Positions 50,258 to 59,442 are shown, counted from the first letter of the stretch. The stretch: DNA of 64,000 bases from an uncultured Clostridia bacterium (GCA_947626755.1 CANQTP010000002.1:1-64000); one strand, 5' to 3'. Program-made: numbers and translations. The notes: a model not told the origin generated them from the letters alone.

Positions 50258-51241
50258 TTGAAAGGTTTATATGTTTCGCCGTCGCCCCACCGCGCTTCGG
50301 ACAATTCCACGGCAAAGGTAATGCTGATGGTAATAATTGCCCTTATGCCTGCGGCAATGGCGGGCTGCGTGTTTTTCGGACCGCGGGCGGCTCTGATAAT
50401 GGCAGTCTGCGTGGTCTCCTGCGTGGTTTTTGAAGCGCTCTGCCGCATTGTAATGAAAAAGGAGCAGACAGTTTCCGACCTGTCGGCAATAGTTACGGGG
50501 CTGCTTTTCGGAATGAATCTTCCCGCCACCGCGCCTGTTTATGTTGCGGTAATAGGCAGTTTTGTGGCGATCGTTATAGTAAAACAGCTTTTCGGCGGTA
50601 TCGGTCAGAATTTCGCAAATCCTGCCATTGCGGCAAGGATCGTGGTAATGCTTTCCTTTACCTCGCAGATGTCGGGTTGGGTAAAACCCTACTGGTACAG
50701 CGATTTCGTAGACGCGGAAACAAGTGCCACACCGCTTGCGGCGGAATGGCTCACGTTTTCCGAAAACGGCGCAAACTATAAGATGGCGCCTTTCACCCTC
50801 GGTGAGATGTTCTTCGGGGAAACAGGCGGCTGTATCGGGGAGACCTGCGCGGCGGCACTTATTGCAGGCGGAATTTTCCTGATGATAGTCAAGGTAATTT
50901 CTCCCGCAACTCCTGTGGCGTTCATAGGCTCATTTGCGGTTCTTACGTTCATCTATACGGGAAGTCCCGTTGAAACGCTGTACGGCGTTCTTGCGGGCGG
51001 ACTTATGATAGGCGCGTTCTTTATGGCAACGGATTATGCCACCACGCCTATCACCACAAAGGGCAAGATAATTTTCGGAATAGGCTGCGGCGTGATAACC
51101 TTTGTAATAAGGACATTCGGAAGTTATCCCGAGGGCGTTTCCTTCTCAATACTTATCATGAACCTGCTTACTCCCTACATAGATAAGCTTACAAGAACGG
51201 TTCCTTTCGGAGCTAAAAAAGCGGAAAGGAGCGGTAACTGA
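50258..51241 (+). CDS. rnfD: Rnf complex subunit RnfD
   Basis: A 327-residue membrane subunit from a TTG start at 50258 with AAAGGAC upstream. Opening SPSPHRASDNSTAKVML and the region FGGIGQNFANPAIAAR are typical. Near the end YPEGVSFSILIMNLLTPYID marks the family's cofactor-proximal helix. It carries covalent FMN in studied members. The stop overlaps the rnfG start by one base. Confidence 0.95.
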   Translation: MKGLYVSPSPHRASDNSTAKVMLMVIIALMPAAMAGCVFFGPRAALIMAVCVVSCVVFEALCRIVMKKEQTVSDLSAIVTGLLFGMNLPATAPVYVAVIGSFVAIVIVKQLFGGIGQNFANPAIAARIVVMLSFTSQMSGWVKPYWYSDFVDAETSATPLAAEWLTFSENGANYKMAPFTLGEMFFGETGGCIGETCAAALIAGGIFLMIVKVISPATPVAFIGSFAVLTFIYTGSPVETLYGVLAGGLMIGAFFMATDYATTPITTKGKIIFGIGCGVITFVIRTFGSYPEGVSFSILIMNLLTPYIDKLTRTVPFGAKKAERSGN

Positions 51242-51894
51242 TGTTTAACGATAGGATAAAGCCGCCTCTGGTGCTTACGCTGATATGCATTATAACCTGC
51301 GGGCTTTTAGTGGCGGCATATCAGGCAACTTATGTGGATAATACAGGCGTTATAACCGATGAGCTGAAGTCGGGTCTTACCGAACTGTACGGTTCGGCGG
51401 ACGGCTTTGAAATGCTGAAAAATGCCGACGGCAGCGTTGTAACATACGAAGGCGTGGACTCTGTCATCTCAAACGGCGAAAATACCGCTTTTGAAGTTAC
51501 CGCCGACGGCTATTCAACGGACGGTATACACGTTCTTATAGGAATAGACCAAAGCGGCAGTGTCGGCGGAATCGCCATACTTTCCCTCGGTGAAACTCCG
51601 GGACTGGGTTCAAGAGTTCAGGAAGAAAGCTTTTTAAGTCAGTTCAGGGGCGTTACAAAGGAAATGACCGTTTCCGAAGAGGGCGGCGAAACAGTCAAGG
51701 CAAAAGCCGTCTGGGGAACGCGGAACAGGATAAACGAACTTGAATTTGACAAGGAAGTTTCAGGCGGCAGCGGCAGCGGATTTGCCCTTGACGCCATTTC
51801 CGGAGCAACATTTTCTTCAAGGGGAATGTACAGCGCCGTGCGCACTGCATTAAACGCTTACGGCGAAATGAAGGGAGCTGAGGACAATGGCTGA
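51241..51894 (+). CDS. rnfG: Rnf complex subunit RnfG
   Basis: A 217-residue subunit with one N-terminal membrane helix (LVLTLICIITCGLLVAAYQA) and an exported FMN-binding domain. The FMN-attachment threonine is T190 in AISGATFSSRG. LSLGETPGLGSRV near 114 is conserved. It overlaps rnfE by 8 nt. Confidence 0.95.
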   Translation: MFNDRIKPPLVLTLICIITCGLLVAAYQATYVDNTGVITDELKSGLTELYGSADGFEMLKNADGSVVTYEGVDSVISNGENTAFEVTADGYSTDGIHVLIGIDQSGSVGGIAILSLGETPGLGSRVQEESFLSQFRGVTKEMTVSEEGGETVKAKAVWGTRNRINELEFDKEVSGGSGSGFALDAISGATFSSRGMYSAVRTALNAYGEMKGAEDNG

Positions 51895-52585
51895 GAAAAC
51901 CAATAAAAAGGGTATGCTTACAGAACTTACCAAAGGCATTATAAAGGAAAATCCTACCCTTGTCACTCTGCTGGGAATGTGTCCTACGCTTGCGGTCACG
52001 GTAATGGCTTCAAACGGCATAGGCATGGGACTTGCCACAACTTTCGTGCTTATCTGCTCGAATCTGGTGATCTCGCTTCTTAAAAATGTTATCCCGAAAG
52101 CCGTAAGACTGCCCTGCTTTATAGTAATAATCGCAAGTTTCGTAACACTTATAGAATTCCTGATGAAAGGCTATCTGCCCGAACTTTACGACTCGCTGGG
52201 ACTGTACCTTTCGCTTATTACCGTAAACTGCATAATCCTCGGCAGAGCGGAAGCTTTTGCTTCCAAAAACGGCGTTCTTGCGTCGGTGCTTGACGCCGTG
52301 GGAATGGGTCTGGGATTTACCCTTGCGCTGTTTGCAATGGGAAGTATCCGCGAGATAATCGGAACGGGCAAATGGTTCGGCATCGACCTGCATCTGCCTG
52401 TAACAATGACGCTTTTCATAATGTCCGCAGGCGGATTCTTCACACTTGGCGTGATAATCGCGCTGGTGAACAAGATCGCGGGCAGGAGCACTCCCGCAGA
52501 AGTGGGCTGCGCGGCTTGTCCCAATGCGGAGAACTGTCCGTCCTATAACAAGAAAGAGGACAGGAAGGAGGCTGCGGCTGAATGA
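51887..52585 (+). CDS. rnfE: Rnf complex subunit RnfE
   Basis: A 232-residue membrane subunit: LTKGIIKENPTLVTLLGMCP at the start and GLGFTLALFAMGSIRE near 143 are RnfE/NqrD signatures. A cysteine-rich tail (GCAACPNAENCPSY near 212) is an unusual extension that could bind metal. It overlaps rnfA by 4 nt. Confidence 0.95.
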   Translation: MAEKTNKKGMLTELTKGIIKENPTLVTLLGMCPTLAVTVMASNGIGMGLATTFVLICSNLVISLLKNVIPKAVRLPCFIVIIASFVTLIEFLMKGYLPELYDSLGLYLSLITVNCIILGRAEAFASKNGVLASVLDAVGMGLGFTLALFAMGSIREIIGTGKWFGIDLHLPVTMTLFIMSAGGFFTLGVIIALVNKIAGRSTPAEVGCAACPNAENCPSYNKKEDRKEAAAE

Positions 52586-53157
52586 CACTTATTGTAATTC
52601 TTCTGAACGCCATACTTGTGGATAACTTCGTCCTTTCAAAATTCATGGGGATATGTCCGTTCCTCGGCGTTTCCAAAAAGCTTGACAGCGCGGTGGGAAT
52701 GGGCGCGGCGGTAACATTTGTAATGGTCTGCGCCACACTTTGCACATACCCGATATATACGTTCATTCTTGTGCCGATGGGTCTGGAGTACCTGAAAACC
52801 ATCGCATTTATACTGATAATCGCGCTGTTCGTTCAGCTTGTGGAAATGGTGCTGAAAAAGAAAGTTCAGTCCCTTTACAATGCACTGGGCGTGTATCTGC
52901 CGTTAATAACCACAAACTGCGCCGTTCTGGGCGTTACCATACTGAACGTTGACAAGGAGTACGGATTTGCACAGTCGCTGGTAAATTCTCTGGGCGGCGG
53001 TCTGGGATTCAGTCTGGCGCTGATAATTTTCAGCGGAGTGCGTTCAAGGGTGAACAGTGCGGACGTTCCCGAAATGTTCAAGGGCGTTCCGGCAACGCTG
53101 ATAGCGGCGTCCATAGTTTCGGTGAGCTTTATGGGATTTTCTGGACTGTTCGGGTAA
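52582..53157 (+). CDS. rnfA: Rnf complex subunit RnfA
   Basis: A 191-residue membrane subunit with NAILVDNFVLSKFMGICPFLG at the start and LPLITTNCAVLGV near 101, the inverted cysteine-bearing repeats that hold the membrane Fe-S cluster in RnfA/RnfE. Length is standard. Confidence 0.96.
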   Translation: MTLIVILLNAILVDNFVLSKFMGICPFLGVSKKLDSAVGMGAAVTFVMVCATLCTYPIYTFILVPMGLEYLKTIAFILIIALFVQLVEMVLKKKVQSLYNALGVYLPLITTNCAVLGVTILNVDKEYGFAQSLVNSLGGGLGFSLALIIFSGVRSRVNSADVPEMFKGVPATLIAASIVSVSFMGFSGLFG

Positions 53158-53182
53158 ATTCCCGCGAAAGGAATGATTTGAA

Positions 53183-53986
53183 ATGTCAACATACATATTG
53201 CCGATGCTGGTTTTCGGCGGAATAGGTCTTGCGGCGGGAATTCTCCTTACAGTCTGTTCAAAGATCTTCGAGGTCAGGACAGATGAACGCATTGAAGCGG
53301 TAAACGAGATACTTCCACAGGTAAACTGCGGTTCCTGCGGATTTTCGGGCTGCGCGGACTATGCAAAAGCCATCGTTCAGAACGGCGTTCCCACAAATAT
53401 GTGCAAGCCGGGCGGAGCGGAAGCGGCGGTGAAAATTTCCGCTCTTATGGGAATTTCCGAAATGACTATGATCCCGCAGGTCGCTGTTATAAAATGCAGC
53501 GGAAACTGCAATATTGCCGAGGAAAAGTTCAATTTTCAGGGAGTGCAGTCCTGCAAGGCGGCGAACCGTTTCTACAACGGCTCCAAAGCCTGCGCATACG
53601 GCTGTCTGGGATTCGGCGACTGCGCGAAAGTCTGCCCGCAGGGAGCAATTTCCGTAAAAGACGGGCTTGCAAGGGTGGACAAATCCAAGTGTATCGGCTG
53701 CGGACTCTGCGCAAAAGCTTGCCCGGATCATCTTATCGTTTTGCGCGGCGTTGACAAGACCGTGGACGTGTGCTGCTCCTCAAAGGACGCGGGAAAGGTC
53801 GTCCGCGCGGTGTGCAAAAGCGGCTGTCTCGGCTGTAAGATGTGCGAGAAGAAGTGTCCAAGCGGCGCAATTCATGTTGAAAATAACCTTGCGACCATAG
53901 ACTATGAGAAATGCACTTCCTGCGGCACCTGTGTATCGGTTTGCCCTGCAAAAGTTATCCGCAAGTGCGATGAGGTCTATGAGTAA
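53183..53986 (+). CDS. rnfB: Rnf complex subunit RnfB
   Basis: A 267-residue ferredoxin-accepting subunit. It has an N-terminal membrane helix, the Fe-S motif VNCGSCGFSGCADYA near 48, and two ferredoxin-like 4Fe-4S domains (CAKVCPQGAI, CIGCGLCAKACP, then CLGCKMCEKKCP and CTSCGTCVSVCP). It passes electrons from reduced ferredoxin, such as that made by IorAB, into the membrane part. It ends the rnf set. Confidence 0.96.
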   Translation: MSTYILPMLVFGGIGLAAGILLTVCSKIFEVRTDERIEAVNEILPQVNCGSCGFSGCADYAKAIVQNGVPTNMCKPGGAEAAVKISALMGISEMTMIPQVAVIKCSGNCNIAEEKFNFQGVQSCKAANRFYNGSKACAYGCLGFGDCAKVCPQGAISVKDGLARVDKSKCIGCGLCAKACPDHLIVLRGVDKTVDVCCSSKDAGKVVRAVCKSGCLGCKMCEKKCPSGAIHVENNLATIDYEKCTSCGTCVSVCPAKVIRKCDEVYE

Positions 53987-53999
53987 GAGAGGAAAATTT

Positions 54000-54356
54000 A
54001 TGCAGTTTATATGCTATCCAAAATGCACCACCTGCGTGAAAGCGCGTAAATGGCTGGAAGAAAACAAAATTCCCTTTGAGGAAAGAAACATAAAGGAAAA
54101 TAATCCCACATACGAGGAGCTTTCCGAGCTCTACAAAAAGAGCGGACTGCCCCTGCGGAAATTTTTCAACACAAGCGGTATCCTTTACCGCGAAATGGAT
54201 CTGAAAAACAAGCTGGACAGTATGTCCGAGGAGGAAATGCTCCGCCTGCTTGCCACGGACGGAATGTTAGTTAAACGTCCTATTGCCGCAGACGGCGATA
54301 CCGTCCTTGTGGGATTCAAGGAGACCGACTGGGAAAGATCGTTGAAACGGAAGTGA
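54000..54356 (+). CDS. Spx/ArsC-family thioredoxin-fold protein
   Basis: A 118-residue protein starting at ATG 54000 (AGAGAGGAAAA upstream). The CxxC is YPKCTTCVKARKWLEE near 6-9, followed by PFEERNIKENNPT and LVKRPIAADGD near 88, the ArsC/Spx fold. The family includes arsenate reductases and the RNA-polymerase-binding Spx; this one resembles the YffB/YusI side and its role is uncertain. Follows rnfB by 14 nt. Confidence 0.85.
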   Translation: MQFICYPKCTTCVKARKWLEENKIPFEERNIKENNPTYEELSELYKKSGLPLRKFFNTSGILYREMDLKNKLDSMSEEEMLRLLATDGMLVKRPIAADGDTVLVGFKETDWERSLKRK

Positions 54357-54360
54357 TAAA

Positions 54361-55041
54361 ATGCCGATAAATATTGCTATGGACGGTCCTGCGGGAGCGG
54401 GGAAAAGCACCGTTGCCAAAGCCGCCGCCAAGACTCTGGGATTCATTTATGTCGATACGGGAGCGCTGTACCGTTCGGTGGCGTACTATGCGCTTTCCAA
54501 AGGCGCGGACTGCAAAAATGCCGCCGAAGTCGTTCCGCTGCTTGCGGAGATCACTCCCGAACTGAAATTCATTGACGGGGTGCAGAGAGTGTTCCTGAAC
54601 GGCGAGGACGTTTCGGACAGGATCCGCACGCCCGAAGTTTCCATGGGTTCTTCAAATGTTTCGGCAATTCCCGAGGTGCGGAAGTTCCTGTTTGAACTGC
54701 AAAGGAAAATTGCCGCGGAGAACAACGTTATTATGGACGGTCGGGACATAGGAACGGTAGTGCTGCCGAATGCGGATCTGAAAATTTTCTTTACCGCTTC
54801 CCCCGAGGAACGAGCCCGCCGCCGCCACAATGAACTTACCGAAAAGGGCGAGTGTGTTACTTTCGCTTCGGTGCTTGCGGAGGTAAACGAGCGGGACTAC
54901 AACGATTCCCACAGGGAGATCGCTCCGCTTAAGCAAGCCGATGATGCGGTGCTTTGCGACAACACGGAGCTGAATTTCGATCAGTCCGTGGAAAAAGTCG
55001 TTTCCATGATAAGGGAAACGATTTCCCGAAAGGGTAAGTAA
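54361..55041 (+). CDS. cmk: cytidylate kinase
   Basis: A 226-residue (d)CMP kinase: P-loop AMDGPAGAGKSTVAKAAA near 6, DTGALYRSVA near 31, MDGRDIGTVVLP near 125 and FTASPEERARRRHNEL near 143. It starts 4 nt after the preceding stop. The cmk-plsC-ispH order that follows is common in Clostridia. Confidence 0.95.
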   Translation: MPINIAMDGPAGAGKSTVAKAAAKTLGFIYVDTGALYRSVAYYALSKGADCKNAAEVVPLLAEITPELKFIDGVQRVFLNGEDVSDRIRTPEVSMGSSNVSAIPEVRKFLFELQRKIAAENNVIMDGRDIGTVVLPNADLKIFFTASPEERARRRHNELTEKGECVTFASVLAEVNERDYNDSHREIAPLKQADDAVLCDNTELNFDQSVEKVVSMIRETISRKGK

Positions 55042-55054
55042 ATGGGGTGAAATT

Positions 55055-55681
55055 TTGAACGCTTTCGTAAGATATGTCACAATGGGAGTTTACAAGCTTT
55101 TCTATAATTTTCATATTGAGGGAGCGGAGAACATTCCGCAGGACAAACCGCTGGTCATGGCTTCAAATCACAGGAGCTACGCGGATCCCGTGATCCTAAC
55201 GATGCCTATGAAACTTCCCGTAACTTATATGGCAAAAGAGGAGCTTTTTCAGAAAAATAAGCTTTTCGCGTGGTTCATAACCAAGCTGGGAGCTTTTCCG
55301 GTAAAGCGCGGGGCAGGGGACATGAAGGTCATTGACGATGCGGTGGATATTCTCCATTCGGGGAAACATCTTGTAATTTTCCCCGAGGGAACGCGTTCCA
55401 AGGACGGAAAAGTGGGAAAGGGAAAAACAGGCGTTGCCCTTATTGCCGCAAAGTCGGGCGCGGACGTTCTGCCCTGCGGTATCATCTTTGAGGGGGAAAA
55501 GCTTCACTTCCGCTCGAAACTTACGCTCCGTTTCGGAAAGGTCATTCCCGCGTCTGAGATCGCCGTTTCCGACACTTCCCCCAAGGAATTAAAAGCCGTA
55601 AAGACCCGCATAATGGATTCTATAAGGGAACTTGTGGAAGGAAATCCCAAAGACGAAGGTCAAATTGTTAATGAAAACTGA
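55055..55681 (+). CDS. plsC: 1-acyl-glycerol-3-phosphate acyltransferase
   Basis: A 208-residue acyltransferase from a TTG start at 55055 (GGGGTGAAA upstream). The HX4D motif is SNHRSYADPV near 37 and the glycerol-phosphate site FPEGTRSKDG near 110. It makes phosphatidic acid at the inner membrane. The end overlaps the next gene by 11 nt. Confidence 0.94.
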   Translation: MNAFVRYVTMGVYKLFYNFHIEGAENIPQDKPLVMASNHRSYADPVILTMPMKLPVTYMAKEELFQKNKLFAWFITKLGAFPVKRGAGDMKVIDDAVDILHSGKHLVIFPEGTRSKDGKVGKGKTGVALIAAKSGADVLPCGIIFEGEKLHFRSKLTLRFGKVIPASEIAVSDTSPKELKAVKTRIMDSIRELVEGNPKDEGQIVNEN

Positions 55682-57659
55682 AATTATTGTTGCAAAAAAT
55701 GCAGGTTTCTGTTTTGGTGTTGACAGAGCCGTAAAAATCGTGTATAATATATTAAATACGGGAAAAAAAGTTGTTACCTATGGCGAAATTATCCATAATA
55801 AAGACGTTACCGCCGAGCTTTCCCGCAAAGGCGTGCGTATTGCCGAAAGCCCGGAAGATCTTGAGGATCTTGCGGATGAAACGGTGATAATACGTTCCCA
55901 CGGCGCGGAAAAGCAGGTCTTTGAGTTTCTGGAAGAGCATGGCATTTCCTATGAGGACGGCACTTGCCCGTTCGTAAAGAAGATCCATAATATAGTTTCC
56001 GAAAAGTCGGCGGAAGGGTACGACATCATCATCATGGGCGACAAGGATCACCCGGAAGTGCGGGGAATTGTAAGTTATTGCCGCAATTTGTCAGATATTT
56101 GTGCCGATGACGCCGCACTTGAAAATTTTTTGAAAAAAAATTATACAAAAATCAAAAAAAAGGTTGCAATTGTTGCGCAAACAACGTATAATATATCTAT
56201 ATGGGAAAGATGCAAAATTATTGCACAGTCAGTATGTCCGCAGACAGAGGTGATAAACACCATCTGCAGCGCTACCTCCGACAGGCAGCAAAGCGCGGTC
56301 AGACTGGCGGATAAAGCCGACCTGATGTTGGTTATCGGCGGAAAACACAGTTCCAATACGGTGAAGCTTGCCGATATATGCGGCAGCCACTGTAAAAACT
56401 GCATTCATATAGAAAATGCGGACGAGCTTGATTTCCCCTTTATCAAAGGTCTGCTGAAAAATAACGGCGGTGAAAAATTTATCATCGGCGTTACTGCCGG
56501 CGCATCGACTCCGGCATATATAATCAAGGAGGTCATAAACCAGATGAGTGAAAAATTACAGAATATGGACGAGGACTTTAACTTTGAGGAGGCGCTTGAC
56601 GCGTCTTTCAAAAAAATATATACCGGTCAGAGGGTGAAAGGCTACATAACCGCTGTTAATGATGCAGAAGCTATTGTTGATGTCGGAACAAAGCACACAG
56701 GTTATGTTTCACTGGACGAGCTTACAGACGATCCTTCCCTTAAACCTGCGGACGTTGTAAAGCCCGGCGATGAAGTTGAACTTATCGTTATAAAGGTAAA
56801 CGACGCTGACGGTATTGTTACGCTTTCCAAGAAGAGAGTTGACGCGCTCCTCGGATTCGACAAGATCCTTAAAGCCAAGGAGGAAAACGCTGTTCTGGAA
56901 GGAACTGTTGCAAGCGTTGTAAAGGGCGGAGTTATCATTATCTACGAGGGAACAAGAGTATTTGTGCCCGCTTCTCAGGCAACTGCCCGCAGAGATGAAA
57001 AGCTTGAGGAACTGCTTAAAAAGACAGTTAAATTCAAGATCATAGAAGTAAACGAGCAGAGAGGAAAGGCTGTGGGCTCTATCAAGGCTGTACTCAATGC
57101 CGAAAGAGACGCCGCAAAGGCAAAATTCTGGGAAACCGTTCAGGTGGGCGATGTTTTCAAGGGCGAAGTAAAATCCCTTACAAGCTACGGCGCGTTTGTT
57201 GACCTTGGCGGAATTGACGGCATGGTACACATCTCCGAACTCAGTTGGAACAGGATCAAGCACCCTTCCGAAGTTGTAAACGTGGGCGATGTTATCGAAG
57301 TTTTTGTCAAGGAACTTGACAAAGAAGCGGGACGTATCTCCCTCGGCTACAGAAAAGACGAGGACAACCCATGGGTAAAATTTGAATCCGAATACCATGT
57401 GGGCGATGTTATCAAGACAAAGATCGTTTCTATCACACCTTTCGGTGCTTTTGCGCAGATCGTTCCGGGAATTGACGGACTTATCCACATTTCACAGATC
57501 GCTGACAAGAAGGTTTCCAATATAAAGGAAGTTCTTTCCATCGGTGATGAAGTTGAAACAAAGATAACCGAGATTGATCCCGACAAGAAGCGTATCAGCT
57601 TATCTATCCGCGCTCTTCTTGAAGAAAAGGCGGAGGAAGCTGCTCCCGACGCAGAATAA
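55671..57659 (+). CDS. ispH: bifunctional IspH / S1 RNA-binding protein fusion
   Basis: A 662-residue fusion beginning at ATG 55671. Residues 1-285 are HMBPP reductase with three cluster cysteines (AGFCFGVDRA, DGTCPFVKK, TICSATSDRQ) plus the conserved YGEIIHN and RSHGA; it makes IPP and DMAPP in the MEP pathway. Residues about 315-650 hold four S1 domains (starting GQRVKGYITAV, ENAVLEGTVASV, VGDVFKGEVKSL and VGDVIKTKIVSI), resembling ribosomal protein S1. This fusion is known in Clostridia. A TTG/GTG-like internal start near 56550 (ATGAGTGAAAAA) could yield the S1 part alone. Confidence 0.95.
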   Translation: MKTEIIVAKNAGFCFGVDRAVKIVYNILNTGKKVVTYGEIIHNKDVTAELSRKGVRIAESPEDLEDLADETVIIRSHGAEKQVFEFLEEHGISYEDGTCPFVKKIHNIVSEKSAEGYDIIIMGDKDHPEVRGIVSYCRNLSDICADDAALENFLKKNYTKIKKKVAIVAQTTYNISIWERCKIIAQSVCPQTEVINTICSATSDRQQSAVRLADKADLMLVIGGKHSSNTVKLADICGSHCKNCIHIENADELDFPFIKGLLKNNGGEKFIIGVTAGASTPAYIIKEVINQMSEKLQNMDEDFNFEEALDASFKKIYTGQRVKGYITAVNDAEAIVDVGTKHTGYVSLDELTDDPSLKPADVVKPGDEVELIVIKVNDADGIVTLSKKRVDALLGFDKILKAKEENAVLEGTVASVVKGGVIIIYEGTRVFVPASQATARRDEKLEELLKKTVKFKIIEVNEQRGKAVGSIKAVLNAERDAAKAKFWETVQVGDVFKGEVKSLTSYGAFVDLGGIDGMVHISELSWNRIKHPSEVVNVGDVIEVFVKELDKEAGRISLGYRKDEDNPWVKFESEYHVGDVIKTKIVSITPFGAFAQIVPGIDGLIHISQIADKKVSNIKEVLSIGDEVETKITEIDPDKKRISLSIRALLEEKAEEAAPDAE

Positions 57660-57668
57660 AAGAAAACC

Positions 57669-57697
57669 ATCGGCGGACGTGTTGATCGTCCGCCGAT
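57669..57697 (+). terminator. terminator of the Rnf-ispH run
   Basis: ATCGGCGGACG pairs perfectly with CGTCCGCCGAT, then TTTTTGTG. Confidence 0.9.
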
Positions 57698-57717
57698 TTT
57701 TGTGTGTAATTACAAAA

Positions 57718-57747
57718 ATATCCCTCTCCGATCATGGAGAGGGATAT
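57718..57747 (-). terminator. tRNA-Arg terminator
   Basis: ATATCCCTCTCC pairs with GGAGAGGGATAT around GATCAT; on the minus strand TTTTTG follows. Confidence 0.88.
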
Positions 57748-57760
57748 TCAATATGTGATG

Positions 57761-57837
57761 TGGCGCGCTGCAAGGGACTCGAACCCCTGACCTACTGGTT
57801 CGTAGCCAGTCACTCTATCCGGCTGAGCTAGCAGCGC
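57761..57837 (-). tRNA. tRNA-Arg (ACG anticodon)
   Basis: Acceptor GCGCTGC/GCAGCGC, anticodon stem ACTGG/CCAGT with loop CTACGAA (anticodon ACG), T-loop TTCGAGT and encoded CCA. Confidence 0.93.
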
Positions 57838-57914
57838 ATCAACCAACATATTCTATTATATCACGAATTTGCAAACTTGTCAATAGTTTTTTCGGGAAAA
57901 TTTGAAAGTTTCGT

Positions 57915-58928
57915 TCAGAAGTGTTTGCCTTCAAATTCTACTCTGCGCCTGATGTCCTTCATAAGCGTGTCAAACTGTTTGGGATCAAGAGACTGGGCTC
58001 CGTCGCAAAGTGCTTTCGGCGGGTCGTTGTGGACTTCTATCATAAGACCGTCCGCGCCCACTGCAACTGCTGCTTTTGCCATCGGTTCAACCATCCATGA
58101 AATTCCCGTTGCGTGGCTCGGATCCACGATTATCGGCAGGTGCGAAAGCTTTTTAAGCATTGGTATAGCCGAAAGATCAAGGGTATTCCTTGTCTTTGTC
58201 TCAAATGTTCTTATGCCGCGTTCGCAGAGGATAACATTGTTGTTTCCGCCCGACATGATATATTCCGCGCTCATGAGGAATTCCTCAATTGTGTTGGCAA
58301 GTCCGCGCTTCAGGAGAATGGGTTTGCGGCATTTTCCCAGTTCTTTCAGCAGATCGAAATTCTGCATATTTCTTGCGCCCACCTGAATGACGTCAACGTC
58401 CTCAAACAGATCAAGGTGGTTCACGTTCATGATCTCTGTCACAACGGGAAGTCCCGTTGCTTTCTTGGCTTCAAGGAGAAGTTTCAGACCGTCTGCGTGG
58501 AGTCCCTGAAAGGCATATGGGGAAGTTCTCGGCTTGAACGCGCCGCCTCTCAGAAGCGTTGCGCCGCCGGCTTTCACGTCCTTTGCGACCTCTATTACCT
58601 GTTCTTCGCTTTCCACGGAACAGGGTCCTGCAATGACCTGAAAATATCCCTCGCCGATATTTACATTTTCTCCCACCTTAACGATAGTGCTGTCGGGATG
58701 GATCTTTCTGTTTGCGGCTTTGAACGGTTCGGAAATTCTGGTAACGCTTTCCACAATATCGATCGCGGAGATAAGATCCACAGGCAGTCTTGAAGTATCG
58801 CCGATAAGACCTATTACCGTATGTCTCGAACCTTCGCTGATGTTGGTGGAAAGTCCTTTTTCGTTGAACATTTTGATAAGATCGTCGATTTTTCCCTTAT
58901 CGGAATTTTCCTTTAAAACAAGGATCAC
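57915..58928 (-). CDS. aroF: 3-deoxy-7-phosphoheptulonate synthase (type I beta)
   Basis: A 337-residue DAHP synthase from a GTG start at 58928 with GAGGAG upstream. Residues 1-70 form the ferredoxin-like regulatory domain (MILVLKENSDKGKIDDLIKM); the TIM barrel begins near 88 with VIAGPCSVESEEQV, then GGAFKPRTSPYAFQG near 133 and VDPSHATG near 265. It catalyses the first step of aromatic amino-acid synthesis. The regulatory domain allows feedback inhibition. Confidence 0.94.
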   Translation of the reverse strand: MILVLKENSDKGKIDDLIKMFNEKGLSTNISEGSRHTVIGLIGDTSRLPVDLISAIDIVESVTRISEPFKAANRKIHPDSTIVKVGENVNIGEGYFQVIAGPCSVESEEQVIEVAKDVKAGGATLLRGGAFKPRTSPYAFQGLHADGLKLLLEAKKATGLPVVTEIMNVNHLDLFEDVDVIQVGARNMQNFDLLKELGKCRKPILLKRGLANTIEEFLMSAEYIMSGGNNNVILCERGIRTFETKTRNTLDLSAIPMLKKLSHLPIIVDPSHATGISWMVEPMAKAAVAVGADGLMIEVHNDPPKALCDGAQSLDPKQFDTLMKDIRRRVEFEGKHF

Positions 58929-58961
58929 TTTACATCGCTCCTCTACCTATTTTAATTCGTA

Positions 58962-59062
58962 ATTATTAGAGTTGAGAGGCAGGCTGAGCCTGCACGCATT
59001 CAGGGTTTGTTCTGTGATTTCTAACTTATGTATAACGTGCATGACACAAAGCTGAATCTGCA
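58962..59062. repeat. second copy of the 14358-14490 repeat, inverted
   Basis: Read on the minus strand it runs GCAGATTCAGCTTTG, CATGCACGTTATACATAAG, then GCAGGCTCAGCCTGC and CTCTCAACTCT, in the same order as 14358-14490. The middle differs by substitutions and a deletion of one TGAAAGCGT segment. Both copies end in the GAGTTGAGAG motif. Confidence 0.85.
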
Positions 59063-59100
59063 AACAAAAAAATCCTCGCTCATATAACCGGACGAGAAAT

Positions 59101-59219
59101 TTTTTGCAGATCGTGCTTCGCCTTGCCACACATTATAATTTAGGCAGAAACACAGGAAATTGTGTGCAGAACGCACTTCGCCTTGCCACACATTATATTT
59201 AGGCAAAAGCACACAAAAC
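59101..59219. repeat. two direct repeats of about 60 bp
   Basis: Units start at 59101 and 59161 and share CTTCGCCTTGCCACACATTA and TTTAGGCA at the same offset. They lie between DAHP synthase and tRNA-Pro, next to the interspersed repeat. No coding potential. Confidence 0.85.
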
Positions 59220-59233
59220 AACCCCTGAAGGGC

Positions 59234-59251
59234 AGCGGCGACTTCGCCGCT
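59234..59251 (-). terminator. hairpin after tRNA-Pro
   Basis: AGCGGCGA pairs with TCGCCGCT with a 2-nt loop just beyond the CCA end; a short CCCT/AGGG hairpin and TTGTTTTGTG follow on the minus strand. It is probably the tRNA terminator or 3'-processing structure. Confidence 0.6.
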
Positions 59252-59327
59252 GGTCGGGGCGACAGGACTTGAACCTGCGGCATCTTGGTCCCAAACCAAG
59301 CACTCTACCAAACTGAGTTACGCCCCG
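59251..59327 (-). tRNA. tRNA-Pro (TGG anticodon)
   Basis: Acceptor CGGGGCG/CGCCCCG, anticodon stem CTTGG/CCAAG with loop TTTGGGA (anticodon TGG), T-loop TTCAAGT and encoded CCA. Confidence 0.93.
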
Positions 59328-59442
59328 TTATCAAAATCAAGCAAACAAGCACATAAGCACATAATATTATACAACATAAAAAGCGAAATGTCAAGCGTTT
59401 TAAAAATTTAATGCAATTTTTTTTAAATTGCCAAAAAAACAG

